Shown here: piece by piece, positions 6,172-13,367 of the stretch | Layout of the letters: each line of letters starts with the position of its first letter | How positions within the stretch are numbered: the stretch's first letter is position 1 | NCBI GenBank assembly: GCA_015521385.1 | Contig: WAOH01000132.1 | Span: 1 to 15,661 of the forward strand | Direction: 5' to 3' | DNA length: 15,661 bases | Source: Thermoproteota archaeon | GTDB taxonomy: Archaea > Korarchaeota > Korarchaeia > Korarchaeales > Korarchaeaceae | The notes under the pieces: generated by a model | The model's input: only the letters and a program-made list of their open reading frames with translations | The model's database searches: none | Told to the model about the DNA's origin: nothing | Position numbers and translations under genes: made by a program

Positions 6172-6597
6172 ATGAAGTTGGACTACCAGAAGAGGTTAGC
6201 TGCGAAGGTGGCCGGTGTCGGCTTGGATAGAGTGAGGATAAACCCCGAGAAGATAGAGCTAATACAGGAGGCGATAACTAGGAGCGACATCAGGAGGCTG
6301 ATAAGGTCCGGAGCGATAGAGATACTCCCCAAGAAGGGGGTCAGTCGAGCTAGGGCTAGGGCTAGGCCCAAGCGGAGAGGGCCCGGTAGGAGGAAGGGCG
6401 GCAAGTACTCCCGGCTTCCCAGGAAGAGGCGGTGGATAACCAAAATAAGAGCCCTCAGGAGGGAGCTCAAGTCGATGAAGGAGAGGGGAGTGATAGACGC
6501 TAAGATGTACAGAGACCTGTACAGGAGGCTCTCTAGGTTCGACAGCGTCGCCCACCTTAGGTCTCACGTCATGAGGGAGGTGCGAGGAGTTGGCTAG
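6172..6597 (+). CDS. rpl19e: 50S ribosomal protein L19e (eL19)
   Basis: A 141-residue, highly basic helical protein that takes part in an intersubunit bridge and has no bacterial homologue. Conserved segments are [31 protein letters not shown] (read in pieces: [18 protein letters not shown] at about 5-22, then NPEKIE), the [11 protein letters not shown] turn, and the extended [20 protein letters not shown] region. The ATG at 6172 is preferred because AGAGGTGAT ends just before it; the GTG at 6163 is inside that site. A short run of alternating Arg and Ala (RARARAR, about 58-64) is encoded by a GGGCTA-like tandem triplet-pair repeat. The stop overlaps the L18 start. Confidence 0.96.
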   Translation: MKLDYQKRLAAKVAGVGLDRVRINPEKIELIQEAITRSDIRRLIRSGAIEILPKKGVSRARARARPKRRGPGRRKGGKYSRLPRKRRWITKIRALRRELKSMKERGVIDAKMYRDLYRRLSRFDSVAHLRSHVMREVRGVG

Positions 6598-7189
6598 ATC
6601 TTCCAGGTACAAGGTCAGGTTCAGGCGTAGAAGGGAAGGTAAAACGGACTACAAGAAGAGGCTCGCTCTGCTCAAGAGCGGCCTGCCGAGGATGGTGGTC
6701 AGGAGGACCAACAGGTACATAATAGTTCAGTTCGTAAAGTTCAAGCCAGAGGGAGATGAGGTAATAGCTTACGCTTTCTCCAAGGAGCTGTCGAGGTACG
6801 GATGGCCATACGGTGGTAAGAACACCCCCGCAGCCTATCTAACGGGATATCTAGCGGCTCTGAGGGCTAAGAAGGCGGGGGTTGAGAGAGCGGTCTTGGA
6901 TATAGGGAGGTTCCCCTCGACCAAGGGGTCCAGACTGTATGCGGCCCTCAAGGGCGCCCTAGATGCGGGAGTGGAGATACCGCATTCTCCAGAGATCCTG
7001 CCCGAGGAGGACAGGATACGGGGGGAGCACATAGCCTCGTGGGCTTCTTCTCTCAAGGAGGAGGATGAGGATTTCTACAGGAAGCAGTTCGCCCTTTACC
7101 TGTCTAGGGAGGCCAGCCCGGAGTCGATGCCCGAGGTCTTCGAGAAGGTGCTGTCCCAGCTGGAGCGCGGGCTCTCGGGCAATAGTTAA
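6590..7189 (+). CDS. rpl18: 50S ribosomal protein L18 (uL18)
   Basis: A 199-residue protein that binds 5S rRNA together with L5. The N-terminal [30 protein letters not shown] region is read here as [19 protein letters not shown] followed by [11 protein letters not shown]; next come [15 protein letters not shown] and the GAL-type core [20 protein letters not shown] with [20 protein letters not shown]. Archaeal members carry a C-terminal extension containing [17 protein letters not shown], which is present. It starts with TTG at 6590, eight bases before the end of L19e, after a GGAGGTG sequence, so the two genes are translationally coupled. Length is typical of archaea. Confidence 0.96.
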   Translation: MARSSRYKVRFRRRREGKTDYKKRLALLKSGLPRMVVRRTNRYIIVQFVKFKPEGDEVIAYAFSKELSRYGWPYGGKNTPAAYLTGYLAALRAKKAGVERAVLDIGRFPSTKGSRLYAALKGALDAGVEIPHSPEILPEEDRIRGEHIASWASSLKEEDEDFYRKQFALYLSREASPESMPEVFEKVLSQLERGLSGNS

Positions 7190-7194
7190 ATAAG
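7182..7194 (+). promoter_or_regulatory. Possible internal promoter before S5
   Basis: ATAGTTAAATAAG at the end of L18 and the start of the 31-base gap resembles a TATA box. Initiation 25 bases downstream would fall only a few bases before the S5 start at 7221, giving an almost leaderless message. It may be incidental, because L18 and S5 are normally cotranscribed. Confidence 0.25.
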
Positions 7195-7220
7195 CAGGGA
7201 GCCAATGGGGGTTGAGGAAA

Positions 7221-7865
7221 ATGTCCGCCGAAGGAGAGGCTCAGACCGAGTTGGAGAGGACTTGGACCCCGCGAACTAGAGTGGGTAAGCTCGTCGCCGA
7301 GGGTAGGATCAAGAGCATAGACGAGATACTGAGAAGGGGAATACCCATCCAAGAGCCGGAAATAGTCGATCTCCTAGTTCCCGGGCTCAAGGAGGAGATC
7401 ATAGAGGTGAGGAGGGTACAGAGGCAGACCGACGCGGGTGAGCTGACCCAGCTCAGGATAGTAGCTGCCGTTGGCGACGGGATGAGTTACGTGGGCGTTG
7501 GCAAGGGGAAGGGAAGGGAGTTCAGGATCGCCCTAGCTGATGCCATAAGGAACGCCAAACTGAATATAGTCAAGGTGAGGAAGGGCTGCGGATCTTGGGA
7601 ATGCGGCTGCGGGAGACCGCACTCCATTCCTGTCACGGTATCTGGATCCTCCGGCTCCGTCAGGGTCACCCTGATGCCGGCACCTAGGAAGCTGGGTATA
7701 GTCGGCAACGAGACCGCGAAGGTGATACTGGGACTGGGAGGTCTGCAGGACGTTAGGGTGTTCTCTAAGGGTCAGACGAAGAACAGGATGAACTACGCCT
7801 TCGCTATACACAACGCGCTCTGGAAGCTCCTCCTTATGACCCTCCCGCAGGATTGGAGGGTCTGA
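7221..7865 (+). CDS. rps5: 30S ribosomal protein S5 (uS5)
   Basis: A 214-residue small-subunit protein important for decoding accuracy and the mRNA entry site. It has the archaeal N-terminal extension (WTPRTRVGKLVAEGRI), then the double-stranded RNA-binding domain with LRIVAAVGDGMSYVGVGKGKG and EFRIALADAIRNAKLN. The archaeal insertion GCGSWECGCGRPHSIP (about 128-143), with three Cys residues, comes next. The C-terminal domain has KLGIVGNETAKVILGLGGL and ends near PQDW. I chose the ATG at 7221, after GTTGAGG; a TTG at 7212 would add three residues. It closes this block: a promoter and a structured leader follow before L30. No defect was seen. Confidence 0.96.
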   Translation: MSAEGEAQTELERTWTPRTRVGKLVAEGRIKSIDEILRRGIPIQEPEIVDLLVPGLKEEIIEVRRVQRQTDAGELTQLRIVAAVGDGMSYVGVGKGKGREFRIALADAIRNAKLNIVKVRKGCGSWECGCGRPHSIPVTVSGSSGSVRVTLMPAPRKLGIVGNETAKVILGLGGLQDVRVFSKGQTKNRMNYAFAIHNALWKLLLMTLPQDWRV

Positions 7866-7867
7866 TC

Positions 7868-7881
7868 TAAAGCTTTTTATT
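7868..7881 (+). promoter_or_regulatory. Promoter of the L30-L15-SecY block
   Basis: AAAGCTTTTTATTCC fits the archaeal BRE plus TATA pattern and closely resembles the element at 14308. Initiation about 25 bases downstream, near 7902, would give a leader of about 65 bases that contains two hairpins. Confidence 0.6.
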
Positions 7882-7908
7882 CCCTCATTCCAGTCAGGTG
7901 GAGAGGCG

Positions 7909-7950
7909 CGCGCCCGTTAGGCGCGGGAGCGCACGATGTCGGGTGCGCCC
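7909..7950 (+). promoter_or_regulatory. Tandem hairpins in the L30 leader
   Basis: Two perfect 6-bp stems lie side by side just before the L30 ribosome binding site. The first pairs CGCGCC (7909-7914) with GGCGCG (7920-7925) around the loop CGTTA. The second pairs GCGCAC (7929-7934) with GTGCGC (7943-7948) around an 8-base loop, extendable by two G-C pairs past a bulged A. With the TATA box at about 7873 they would be in the transcribed leader. A translational control element is plausible; a small guide-type RNA or a processing site are alternatives. Confidence 0.45.
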
Positions 7951-7966
7951 TGAGAGGTGATCTGGA

Positions 7967-8455
7967 TTGGAAGAGGTCCCACTAATGGCAGTTGTGAGGA
8001 TAAGGGGTAGAGTTGACATAAAGCCGGACATTCGGCATACTCTGGAGATGCTTCACATGAAGAGGAAGTTCTGGGCCACCGTGGTGCCACTGACTCCCTC
8101 ATACAAAGGCATGCTGCACAAGGTGAAGGACTACACTACTTACGGTGAGGTGGATAGGGAGACCCTAATTCACCTGCTCAAGGCTAGGGGAGAGCTGACC
8201 ACGGGAGGAAAACTCACAGACGAGTGGTTGGAGGAACACAAGGAGGAAACCGGATTTTCGAGCGTTGAGGAGCTGGTAGACGCCGTGATGAAGGGAGAGG
8301 TCAGGCTCCACAAGTTGAAGTGGCTGAAACCCTACTTCAGGCTTCACCCACCTAAGGGAGGGTTCAAGAAGACGACGAAGAGAGCCTGGAACGACGGAGG
8401 AGAGTTGGGATACAGGGGGAAGGAGATAAATAAGCTCCTGAGGAGGATGATATGA
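7967..8455 (+). CDS. rpl30: 50S ribosomal protein L30 (uL30)
   Basis: A 162-residue large-subunit protein in the long archaeal/eukaryotic form (bacterial L30 is about 60 residues). The N-terminal ferredoxin-like L30 core is MAVVRIRGRVDIKPDIRHTL, then MLHMKRKFWATVV and KVKDYTTYGEVDRETL. The archaeal extension has LEEHKEETGFSSVEELVDAV and ends in the basic RLHPPKGGFKKTTKRAW. The TTG at 7967 is favoured by the perfect GAGGTGAT six bases upstream; an ATG at 7985, without a binding site, would remove six residues. It follows a leader with paired hairpins and its own TATA box, so this gene opens a new transcription unit with L15, SecY and the DUF106 gene. Confidence 0.96.
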   Translation: MEEVPLMAVVRIRGRVDIKPDIRHTLEMLHMKRKFWATVVPLTPSYKGMLHKVKDYTTYGEVDRETLIHLLKARGELTTGGKLTDEWLEEHKEETGFSSVEELVDAVMKGEVRLHKLKWLKPYFRLHPPKGGFKKTTKRAWNDGGELGYRGKEINKLLRRMI

Positions 8456-8916
8456 TGCGGACCATACCTAGGAGGAGGAAGAAGAGTAGGAAGCTGAGGG
8501 GGCACAGGCTCCACGGGTACGGGCAGCAGAGGCAGCACAGGAGAAGTGGAAGACAGGGCGGGTTCGGAAAGGCGGGGGTGAAGAAGCACCTCTGGACATG
8601 GATAACGGCCTACGAGCCGGACTACTTCGGCAGGGGTAGGAGAGGATTCAAGAGGCCCAGAGCGGTTGTCAGGGAGACGAGAACCGTTAATGTGGGGGAG
8701 CTGGAGAGGATGCTCCCGGATCTGATGGCCTTGGGGTACGCCAAGGAGACGGAGAAGGGCGTAGAGATAGACCTCTCCGAGGCTGGCTACGACAAGCTCT
8801 TGGGTAGGGGGAAGGTCACTAGGCCCCTGCTGGTGAAGGTAGAGCTCGCCACGGAGATGGCCGTCAGGAAGCTCGAGGAGGCAGGAGGAGCCGTGCTGAC
8901 GGAATCCGAATCTTAG
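8455..8916 (+). CDS. rpl15: 50S ribosomal protein L15 (uL15)
   Basis: A 153-residue large-subunit protein that threads a basic N-terminus into 23S rRNA. Diagnostic segments are RKKSRKLRGHRLHGYGQQRQHR (read as RKKSRKLRGHRLHGYG then QQRQHRRSG), GRQGGFGKAGVKKH, and a C-terminal domain with TVNVGELERML and VELATEMAVRKLEEAGG. Two ATGs are adjacent (8452 and 8455). I prefer 8455 because the spacing from GGATGA is then four bases, like its neighbours. It overlaps the L30 TGA by one base (TGATG), so stop-start coupling is expected. Order L30-L15-SecY is conserved in archaea. Confidence 0.96.
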   Translation: MRTIPRRRKKSRKLRGHRLHGYGQQRQHRRSGRQGGFGKAGVKKHLWTWITAYEPDYFGRGRRGFKRPRAVVRETRTVNVGELERMLPDLMALGYAKETEKGVEIDLSEAGYDKLLGRGKVTRPLLVKVELATEMAVRKLEEAGGAVLTESES

Positions 8917-8929
8917 TGAGGGGGTAGAT

Positions 8930-10333
8930 ATGAGCATAGTGAGGGAGATAATCGCCAAGATAAACAAGGGAATACCTGAGGTGGAAAAGCCCAAGAGGAC
9001 CCCCTCCCTCAAGGAGAAGCTCATCTGGACCGCCATAACGCTTCTCATATACTTCTTCCTGACCGAGGTCCCACTGTACGGCATCCCTAGGGGTGGACTG
9101 GATTTCCTGGCGGAGCTGAGGGTGATATTCGCCGGGGCTCAGGGGAGCATAGTTGAGTTGGGCATAGGTCCCGTCGTGACGGCTGGAATAGTCTTGGAGC
9201 TGCTCGTGGGTAGCAAGATAGTCCAGCTGGATTTAACTGATCCGGAGGACAGGAAGTTCTTCCAAGAGGCCCAGAGGGTGGCGGCCATATTCTTCATCCT
9301 CTTCGAGGTCTCCGCCTACACCCTGGGAGGGAGGTTCGGCAACCTCACCACCGAGCAGGCCCTGCTGGCCATCGCCCAGCTCTCGCTGGGGAGCTTCCTC
9401 CTGATGATGCTTGACGATCTGGTCAGCAAGTGGGGAATAGGCAGTGGTATAAGTCTCTTCATCCTCGCAGGAGTGGCCCAGAGAGTCATGTGGGGAACGC
9501 TGTCCCCAGCTATAGAGAAGAGGAGCGGCAGATTCGTAGGAGTGATACCGGCCCTCCTCACTGAGGGAGCCGGAGCCATATACAGGGGCGCCCTCCCGGA
9601 TCTCCTAGGATTGATCGCGACGTTCGCGGTCTTCATAGCCGTGGTCTGGACCTACGAGGTGAGGGTCAACGTCTCAATAGCTCACACTCTCTACGGCGGT
9701 TACAGGACCAAATACCCGATAAGGCTGCTCTACGTCAGTAACGTGCCGATAATATTCGCGGCCGCGCTAATAGGGGACATAGACATAATGGCCAAGATAG
9801 TGTGGTCCAGAGTAGGAGCCAATCCGGAGGGCTGGCTGAAGTACTTGGTCGACTTCTTGGGGAGGTACGAGGCGGACCCCATAACAGGGAACATGGTGCC
9901 CGTATCAGGGCTGGCCTACTACCTAGCCACCCCGCACGGTCCCGACGTGCTGGTTCAAGATCCCATCAGGGCACTCGTCTACCTGGTGGTCTTGGTCGGG
10001 GCCAGCGTCGCCTTCGCCAAGATATGGGTGATGACCGCAGGCATGGATCCCAGATCAGTTAGCGAGCAGCTCGTTAAGCAGGGCATAGTCGTCCCCGGGA
10101 GGAGGGCTTCAGTTAAGGTGGTGGCCAAGACCATAGAGAAGTACATAGAGGCAGTTACCTACCTCGGCGGGTTCATAGTGGGTCTCCTAGCAGCCCTAGC
10201 CAACTTCACAGGAGCCCTTGGAACTGGCAGCGGGATACTATTGGCCGTTACCATAGTGGCTGGCTTCTACGAGACGCTGATGCGCGAGCGCGCCTTGGAG
10301 ATGTACCCGAGGCTGAAGAAGTTCATAGGATAG
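8930..10333 (+). CDS. secY: Preprotein translocase subunit SecY (Sec61 alpha)
   Basis: A 467-residue, ten-helix channel protein of the archaeal Sec translocon, which acts in the cytoplasmic membrane with SecE and Sec61-beta. The first helix is WTAITLLIYFFLTEVPLYG (about 33-51). The plug and helix 2b region has SIVELGIGPVVTAGIVLELL. KWGIGSGISLFILAGVAQR is in the middle of the protein, and the conserved cytosolic loop MDPRSVSEQLVKQGIVVPGR is near residue 375. The last helices hold YLGGFIVGLLAALANFTGAL and GTGSGILLAVTIV. ATG at 8930 follows GTGAGGGGGTAG. Length is normal for archaea. In most archaea adenylate kinase follows; here the DUF106 gene is next after 13 bases. Confidence 0.98.
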   Translation: MSIVREIIAKINKGIPEVEKPKRTPSLKEKLIWTAITLLIYFFLTEVPLYGIPRGGLDFLAELRVIFAGAQGSIVELGIGPVVTAGIVLELLVGSKIVQLDLTDPEDRKFFQEAQRVAAIFFILFEVSAYTLGGRFGNLTTEQALLAIAQLSLGSFLLMMLDDLVSKWGIGSGISLFILAGVAQRVMWGTLSPAIEKRSGRFVGVIPALLTEGAGAIYRGALPDLLGLIATFAVFIAVVWTYEVRVNVSIAHTLYGGYRTKYPIRLLYVSNVPIIFAAALIGDIDIMAKIVWSRVGANPEGWLKYLVDFLGRYEADPITGNMVPVSGLAYYLATPHGPDVLVQDPIRALVYLVVLVGASVAFAKIWVMTAGMDPRSVSEQLVKQGIVVPGRRASVKVVAKTIEKYIEAVTYLGGFIVGLLAALANFTGALGTGSGILLAVTIVAGFYETLMRERALEMYPRLKKFIG

Positions 10334-10346
10334 AGGGTGGTATCGG

Positions 10347-10850
10347 TTGGATCTCTCCCTCATACTGTTCCCTCCCGGCTCCATTCTCTTTCTCACGTTC
10401 CTAGCCTTCGCCATAAGCCTCTCCATAAACCTGCTCAATAAGAGAACCATAGATTACGACAGGCTCAGGGAACTCCAGAAGATCGTTAACGAGTACACCA
10501 AGCTCCAGAGGGAGCTCATCAAGGATCCCGAGAATAAGAAGTTGAAGAAGAAGCTCGACAGGATGAAGCCTCAGTTCGACGCCGCTCGATCGGAGATGAC
10601 CAAGATGAACATGAAACCCATGCTTTACACGACCCTGCCCATACTCATAATCTTCTGGGCTCTAGGAAATTTCTACGCCGAGATTCCGGTGGCTAGGTTG
10701 CCGTTTCCTCTTCCCTTCATAATGGACTACTTCCACGGGAACAGCGCCCTCTCCAACCAGACGATCGGTTACCTAGGCTACTACATAATAGTGTCCTTCC
10801 TCTTCTCGATGATATTCCAGAAAATACTGGGAACCTCCCCGACTGAGTAA
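10347..10850 (+). CDS. DUF106 / EMC3-TMCO1-like membrane insertase (Oxa1 superfamily)
   Basis: A 167-residue membrane protein with three predicted helices: about residues 12-29, 89-105 (LYTTLPILIIFWALG) and 142-160 (YLGYYIIVSFLFSMIF). A charged helical hairpin lies between the first and second (LRELQKIVNEYTKLQREL through LKKKLDRMKPQFDAARSEM), as in the archaeal DUF106 proteins that were shown by structure to belong with YidC/Oxa1, EMC3 and TMCO1. It probably helps insert membrane proteins alongside SecY, directly upstream. The TTG at 10347 follows GGGTGGT, 13 bases after the SecY stop. Archaeal spc clusters usually have an adenylate kinase gene between the two; it is missing here. Assignment is by fold pattern and context and is quite secure. 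Confidence 0.9.
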   Translation: MDLSLILFPPGSILFLTFLAFAISLSINLLNKRTIDYDRLRELQKIVNEYTKLQRELIKDPENKKLKKKLDRMKPQFDAARSEMTKMNMKPMLYTTLPILIIFWALGNFYAEIPVARLPFPLPFIMDYFHGNSALSNQTIGYLGYYIIVSFLFSMIFQKILGTSPTE

Positions 10851-10915
10851 CTTTCTTACAATTTATCTAGAAAAACCTATCGTCCTAGCACCATTCCACG
10901 GGGTCGCTGACAGGC

Positions 10916-10928
10916 AAACGTTTAAAAT
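10916..10928 (+). promoter_or_regulatory. Promoter before L34e
   Basis: AAACGTTTAAAAT is a near-ideal archaeal BRE and TATA box. It sits in the 117-base gap between the DUF106 gene and L34e, with initiation expected near 10950, shortly before the GGAGGTG binding site at 10955. The rest of the gap is AT-rich just after the DUF106 stop (CTTTCTTACAATTTATC), which may end the upstream transcript. Confidence 0.65.
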
Positions 10929-10967
10929 CCATAGGTTCAGTTAGGACTGGCCGCGGAGGTGCTGGTC

Positions 10968-11279
10968 TTGATAATAAAGGACATAAACAAGAGAGGGAGG
11001 AACAGGCGTCTTAAGAAGGCTAGGGTAGCTGTTAGGACACCGGGAGGCAGGACCGTCTACCACTACAGGCACAAGAGGCACTCCCCTGCCAGGTGCGCGA
11101 GATGCGGTAAGCCACTCAACGCCACTCCAACGGGGCCCAGATCCATCATGGGTAAGCTCTCCAAGAGCCAGAAGAGGCCCAACAGACCTTACGGTGGCTA
11201 CCTCTGCCCCGAATGCCTCCGCGAATTGATGCTCTCCAAGTACATACAGGAGGGTCTGTCCCTCCTGGCGTCCTCCTGA
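10968..11279 (+). CDS. rpl34e: 50S ribosomal protein L34e (eL34)
   Basis: A 103-residue large-subunit protein of archaea and eukaryotes, absent from bacteria. The pattern RTPGGRTVYHYRHKR (about 26-40), then CARCGKPLNATP and a later CPEC, gives two CxxC pairs for zinc, as in archaeal members. KSQKRPNRPYGGYLCPECLRE (KSQKRPNRPYGG then YLCPECLRE) is also characteristic. The TTG at 10968 is preferred because GGAGGTG lies six bases upstream, the same spacing seen at other starts; a GTG at 10959 is inside that site. It starts a unit with L14e and Cbf5; the cytidylate kinase gene often found between L34e and L14e is not here. Confidence 0.93.
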   Translation: MIIKDINKRGRNRRLKKARVAVRTPGGRTVYHYRHKRHSPARCARCGKPLNATPTGPRSIMGKLSKSQKRPNRPYGGYLCPECLRELMLSKYIQEGLSLLASS

Positions 11280-11316
11280 GGGACGCTAGCCCCGCTCGCG
11301 AGAGGGGGTGTCTCGT

Positions 11317-11637
11317 ATGGCAGTGATAGAGGTAGGAAGAGTCTGTAGGAAGATAGCCGGTAGGGAAGCCGGCAGAGTCTGTGTGGTAGTCAAGGTGATT
11401 GACGACAACTTCGTGGAGATCACGGGGCCCAAGGAGCTAACTGGGGTCAGGAGGAGAAGGGTCAACGTGAAGCACCTCGTACCCCTTCCCATAAAGCTCG
11501 ATATCCCTGAGGGGGCGAGCGACGAGGAGGTCTTGGAGGCCCTCAAGGAGACCGATCTGTATCCCAAGCTCCTAGAAGAGAAGGAGAAGAGGGAAAAGAA
11601 GAAGGGCAAACAGGCTAAGGGGACCGAGGAATCCTGA
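11317..11637 (+). CDS. rpl14e: 50S ribosomal protein L14e (eL14)
   Basis: A 106-residue large-subunit protein with an SH3-like KOW domain at the N-terminus (VGRVCRKIAGREAGRVCVVV, residues about 6-25), followed by DDNFVEITGPKELTGVRRRR and NVKHLVPLP. The body matches archaeal L14e of about 80-95 residues. The last 20 or so residues are a Lys/Glu-rich tail (KEKREKKKGKQAKGTEES), probably disordered. The ATG at 11317 follows GAGGGGGTG with a six-base spacer; a GTG at 11308 would add three residues. Its TGA overlaps the Cbf5 ATG (TGATG in the sense strand), so the two are coupled, and this pairing of L14e with Cbf5 is common in archaea. Confidence 0.93.
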   Translation: MAVIEVGRVCRKIAGREAGRVCVVVKVIDDNFVEITGPKELTGVRRRRVNVKHLVPLPIKLDIPEGASDEEVLEALKETDLYPKLLEEKEKREKKKGKQAKGTEES

Positions 11638-12632
11638 TGAAATCTTTCGCCGATGCCCAAGAGGAACTCATAGCTAAGAGCATTGAAGAACCCGGACCCT
11701 ACGGGTACAGGCCCCGTGAGAGACCCCTCCTTTTTTACCTAGATCACGGGATCATAAACCTGGACAAGCCTAGGGGGCCCACCTCCCACACCGTGACCAA
11801 GCTGGTCAAGAGGATCCTGGAATATCCAGGGAAGATAGGACACTGCGGGACCTTGGACCCCAAGGTGTCGGGAGTTCTACCCATAGTGCTGGGGAACGCC
11901 ACCAAGCTGAGCAGGTTGATCGCAGGCTCCGACAAGGAGTACGTCGGGGTTCTCTACTTGCATGGAGATGTGGACGAGAATGAGTTGAGGGAGGCATTGG
12001 ACAAGTTCACTGGGCCGATATTCCAGAGGCCACCCGTCAAGTCGGCTGTGAAGAGGACCCTGAGAGTGAGAAGGGTGTACGAGCTGGAGCTGCTGGAAAG
12101 CGAGGGGCGGTTCCACCTCCTCAGGACGAGGGTGGAATCGGGGACCTACATAAGGAAGCTGTTCTTCGACATCGGTGAGTACTTGGGAGTGGGTGCCAGC
12201 ATGAGGGAATTGAGGAGGACGAGATCGGGGATCTTCAACGAGAGGGAGAGCGTGACGCTCCAAGATCTCTACGAGGCATACGTCCGATGGAAGGAGCATG
12301 GGCAGGAGGATCGTCTCCGCGAGGTGGTGCTCCCTCTTGAGGTCGCCGTGACCCATCTTCCAAAGATAATCGTCAAGGACAGCGCTGTCGCCTCCATCAC
12401 CCATGGAGCGTCACTGAAGGTCAAGGGGGTGAGCATGCTATCCAAAGGCATCAAGAAGGGCAGCTTGGTGGCGATAATGACCCTGAAGGGTGAGCTCGTG
12501 GCGTTAGGGAGATCGACCATGAGCTCCGAGGACATGGTTTCCTCGGAATCGGGAGTTGCCGCCGACATAGAGAGGGTGATAATGCCGCGAGATCTCTATC
12601 CTCCCATGTGGAAGAGGAGGGGGGAATCCTGA
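11637..12632 (+). CDS. cbf5: tRNA/rRNA pseudouridine synthase Cbf5 (TruB family)
   Basis: A 331-residue catalytic subunit of archaeal H/ACA ribonucleoproteins (with Nop10, Gar1 and L7Ae), which converts uridine to pseudouridine in rRNA and can also modify tRNA U55. The catalytic motif GHCGTLDPKVSGVLPI places the nucleophilic Asp at residue 74. The N-terminal NLDKPRGPTSHTVTKLVKRI, the ESGTYIRKLFFDIG motif (about 167-180) and MRELRRTRSGIF are all present. A PUA RNA-binding domain follows (about 245-325, with KDSAVASITHGASLKVKGV and KGSLVAIMTLKGELVALG). Length and architecture are normal for archaea. The ATG at 11637 overlaps the L14e stop. In the usual GHSGTLDPKV motif the third residue is Ser; here it is Cys. 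Confidence 0.96.
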   Translation: MKSFADAQEELIAKSIEEPGPYGYRPRERPLLFYLDHGIINLDKPRGPTSHTVTKLVKRILEYPGKIGHCGTLDPKVSGVLPIVLGNATKLSRLIAGSDKEYVGVLYLHGDVDENELREALDKFTGPIFQRPPVKSAVKRTLRVRRVYELELLESEGRFHLLRTRVESGTYIRKLFFDIGEYLGVGASMRELRRTRSGIFNERESVTLQDLYEAYVRWKEHGQEDRLREVVLPLEVAVTHLPKIIVKDSAVASITHGASLKVKGVSMLSKGIKKGSLVAIMTLKGELVALGRSTMSSEDMVSSESGVAADIERVIMPRDLYPPMWKRRGES

Positions 12633-12643
12633 TCCGGGTGCGC

Positions 12644-12655
12644 AACTATTAAATC
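12644..12655 (+). promoter_or_regulatory. Promoter of the tRNA-Ser gene
   Basis: AACTATTAAATC begins 12 bases after the Cbf5 stop and forms a TATA box centred about 35 bases before the mature tRNA 5' end at 12685. Initiation near 12675 would leave a short leader for RNase P to remove. Confidence 0.55.
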
Positions 12656-12684
12656 CCCCGATCGTAAGGATGTTGTACGGAGGA

Positions 12685-12772
12685 GCCGGGGTGCCCTAGC
12701 CAGGAAGGGGGCTGGCCTGGAGAGCCAGTGGCCCACTGGGCCGCGAGGGTTCAAATCCCTCCCCCGGCGCCA
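12685..12772 (+). tRNA. tRNA-Ser, anticodon GGA, CCA encoded
   Basis: A type II tRNA that folds completely. Acceptor GCCGGGG (12685-12691) pairs with CCCCGGC (12762-12768). The D stem is CCCT with GGGG. The anticodon stem CTGGC pairs with GCCAG around the loop CTGGAGA, whose central GGA reads UCC and UCU serine codons. A long variable arm pairs GGCCC with GGGCC around ACT. The T stem GAGGG pairs with CCCTC around TTCAAAT. The discriminator base is G (12769), as in archaeal serine tRNAs, and CCA (12770-12772) is encoded. There is no intron. It has its own TATA box and lies in the gap between Cbf5 and S13. Confidence 0.97.
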
Positions 12773-12853
12773 CTTGGATAAACGCCGATTTCCGGCTTCC
12801 CATCGGGCTCGGAGCGACCCTTCCGTTCTCCTCTCCCGAACCGCCAGCGGAGC

Positions 12854-12867
12854 AAAATCTTATATTA
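12854..12867 (+). promoter_or_regulatory. Promoter of the S13-S4-S11 operon
   Basis: AAAATCTTATATTA is a strong BRE and TATA match about 45 bases before the S13 start. Initiation near 12888 gives a leader of about 17 bases with the GGTGA binding site. The rest of the tRNA-S13 gap (12773-12853) holds only a weak GCCG/CGGC hairpin after the tRNA and no reading frame I would call. Confidence 0.65.
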
Positions 12868-12904
12868 CACTCAAGACCCCAAGTTCCGAAAGAGGGGTGA
12901 GGAA

Positions 12905-13357
12905 TTGTCGGAAACTGCAGAGCTAAGGAGGATAGTAAGGCTTCTCAACACGACCCTAGACGGTACTAAGCATGTGCTCATCTCCCTGACCAATGTCAAG
13001 GGGATAAGCTTCGTCTTGGCCAAAGCGATCCTCACGAAAGCTGGCATTCCACCGAACAAGCTTCTCGGCGAGCTGACTGACGAGGAACTGGAGAAGATAG
13101 AGGATGTGGTCAACAATCCGGACAAGTACGGCATACCTTGGTGGATGATGAACCGGCAGAAGGACCCGAGGACCAACGAATCTAGGATCCTGATCGGGGA
13201 CGATGTGTCTTGGGTCATGACTCAGGACATAAACCTGATGAAGAAGATAAGGAGCTGGAAGGGAATAAGGCACGAGCTAGGTCTCAAGGTGAGGGGACAG
13301 AGGACCAAGACCACCGGAAGGGTCGGGAGGACCGTAGGGTACCAGAGGAAGAAGTGA
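12905..13357 (+). CDS. rps13: 30S ribosomal protein S13 (uS13)
   Basis: A 150-residue protein of the small-subunit head that contacts the large subunit and P-site tRNA. The archaeal N-terminus RRIVRLLNTTLDGTKHV leads into the helix-two-turn-helix core GISFVLAKAILTKAGI. The archaeal insertion NNPDKYGIPWWMMNRQKDP follows, then the diagnostic C-terminal GIRHELGLKVRGQRTKTTGR (about 120-139). The TTG at 12905 lies four bases after GGTGA. Length is normal for archaea, longer than bacterial S13 because of the central insertion. It leads an operon with S4 and S11, the conserved archaeal order, and the S4 binding site begins at its stop codon. Confidence 0.97.
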   Translation: MSETAELRRIVRLLNTTLDGTKHVLISLTNVKGISFVLAKAILTKAGIPPNKLLGELTDEELEKIEDVVNNPDKYGIPWWMMNRQKDPRTNESRILIGDDVSWVMTQDINLMKKIRSWKGIRHELGLKVRGQRTKTTGRVGRTVGYQRKK

Positions 13358-13367
13358 GGGTGATCGG

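Noticed and set aside
6346..6366. Telomere-like GGGCTA tandem repeat
   Set aside because: The repeat is inside L19e and encodes the alternating Arg-Ala run expected in a basic rRNA-binding linker. It is only about three units long, and archaeal chromosomes lack telomeres.
8344..9084. Long minus-strand open frame of 246 codons opposite L15 and SecY
   Set aside because: It lies antisense to two certain genes, reads as low-complexity Pro/Leu/Ser sequence with no recognisable motif, and has no promoter or binding site. GC-rich coding DNA often leaves the opposite frame open.
12777..12795. Hairpin GCCG/CGGC after the tRNA as a terminator
   Set aside because: The stem has only 4 bp and no T-run follows, so it is not a convincing signal.
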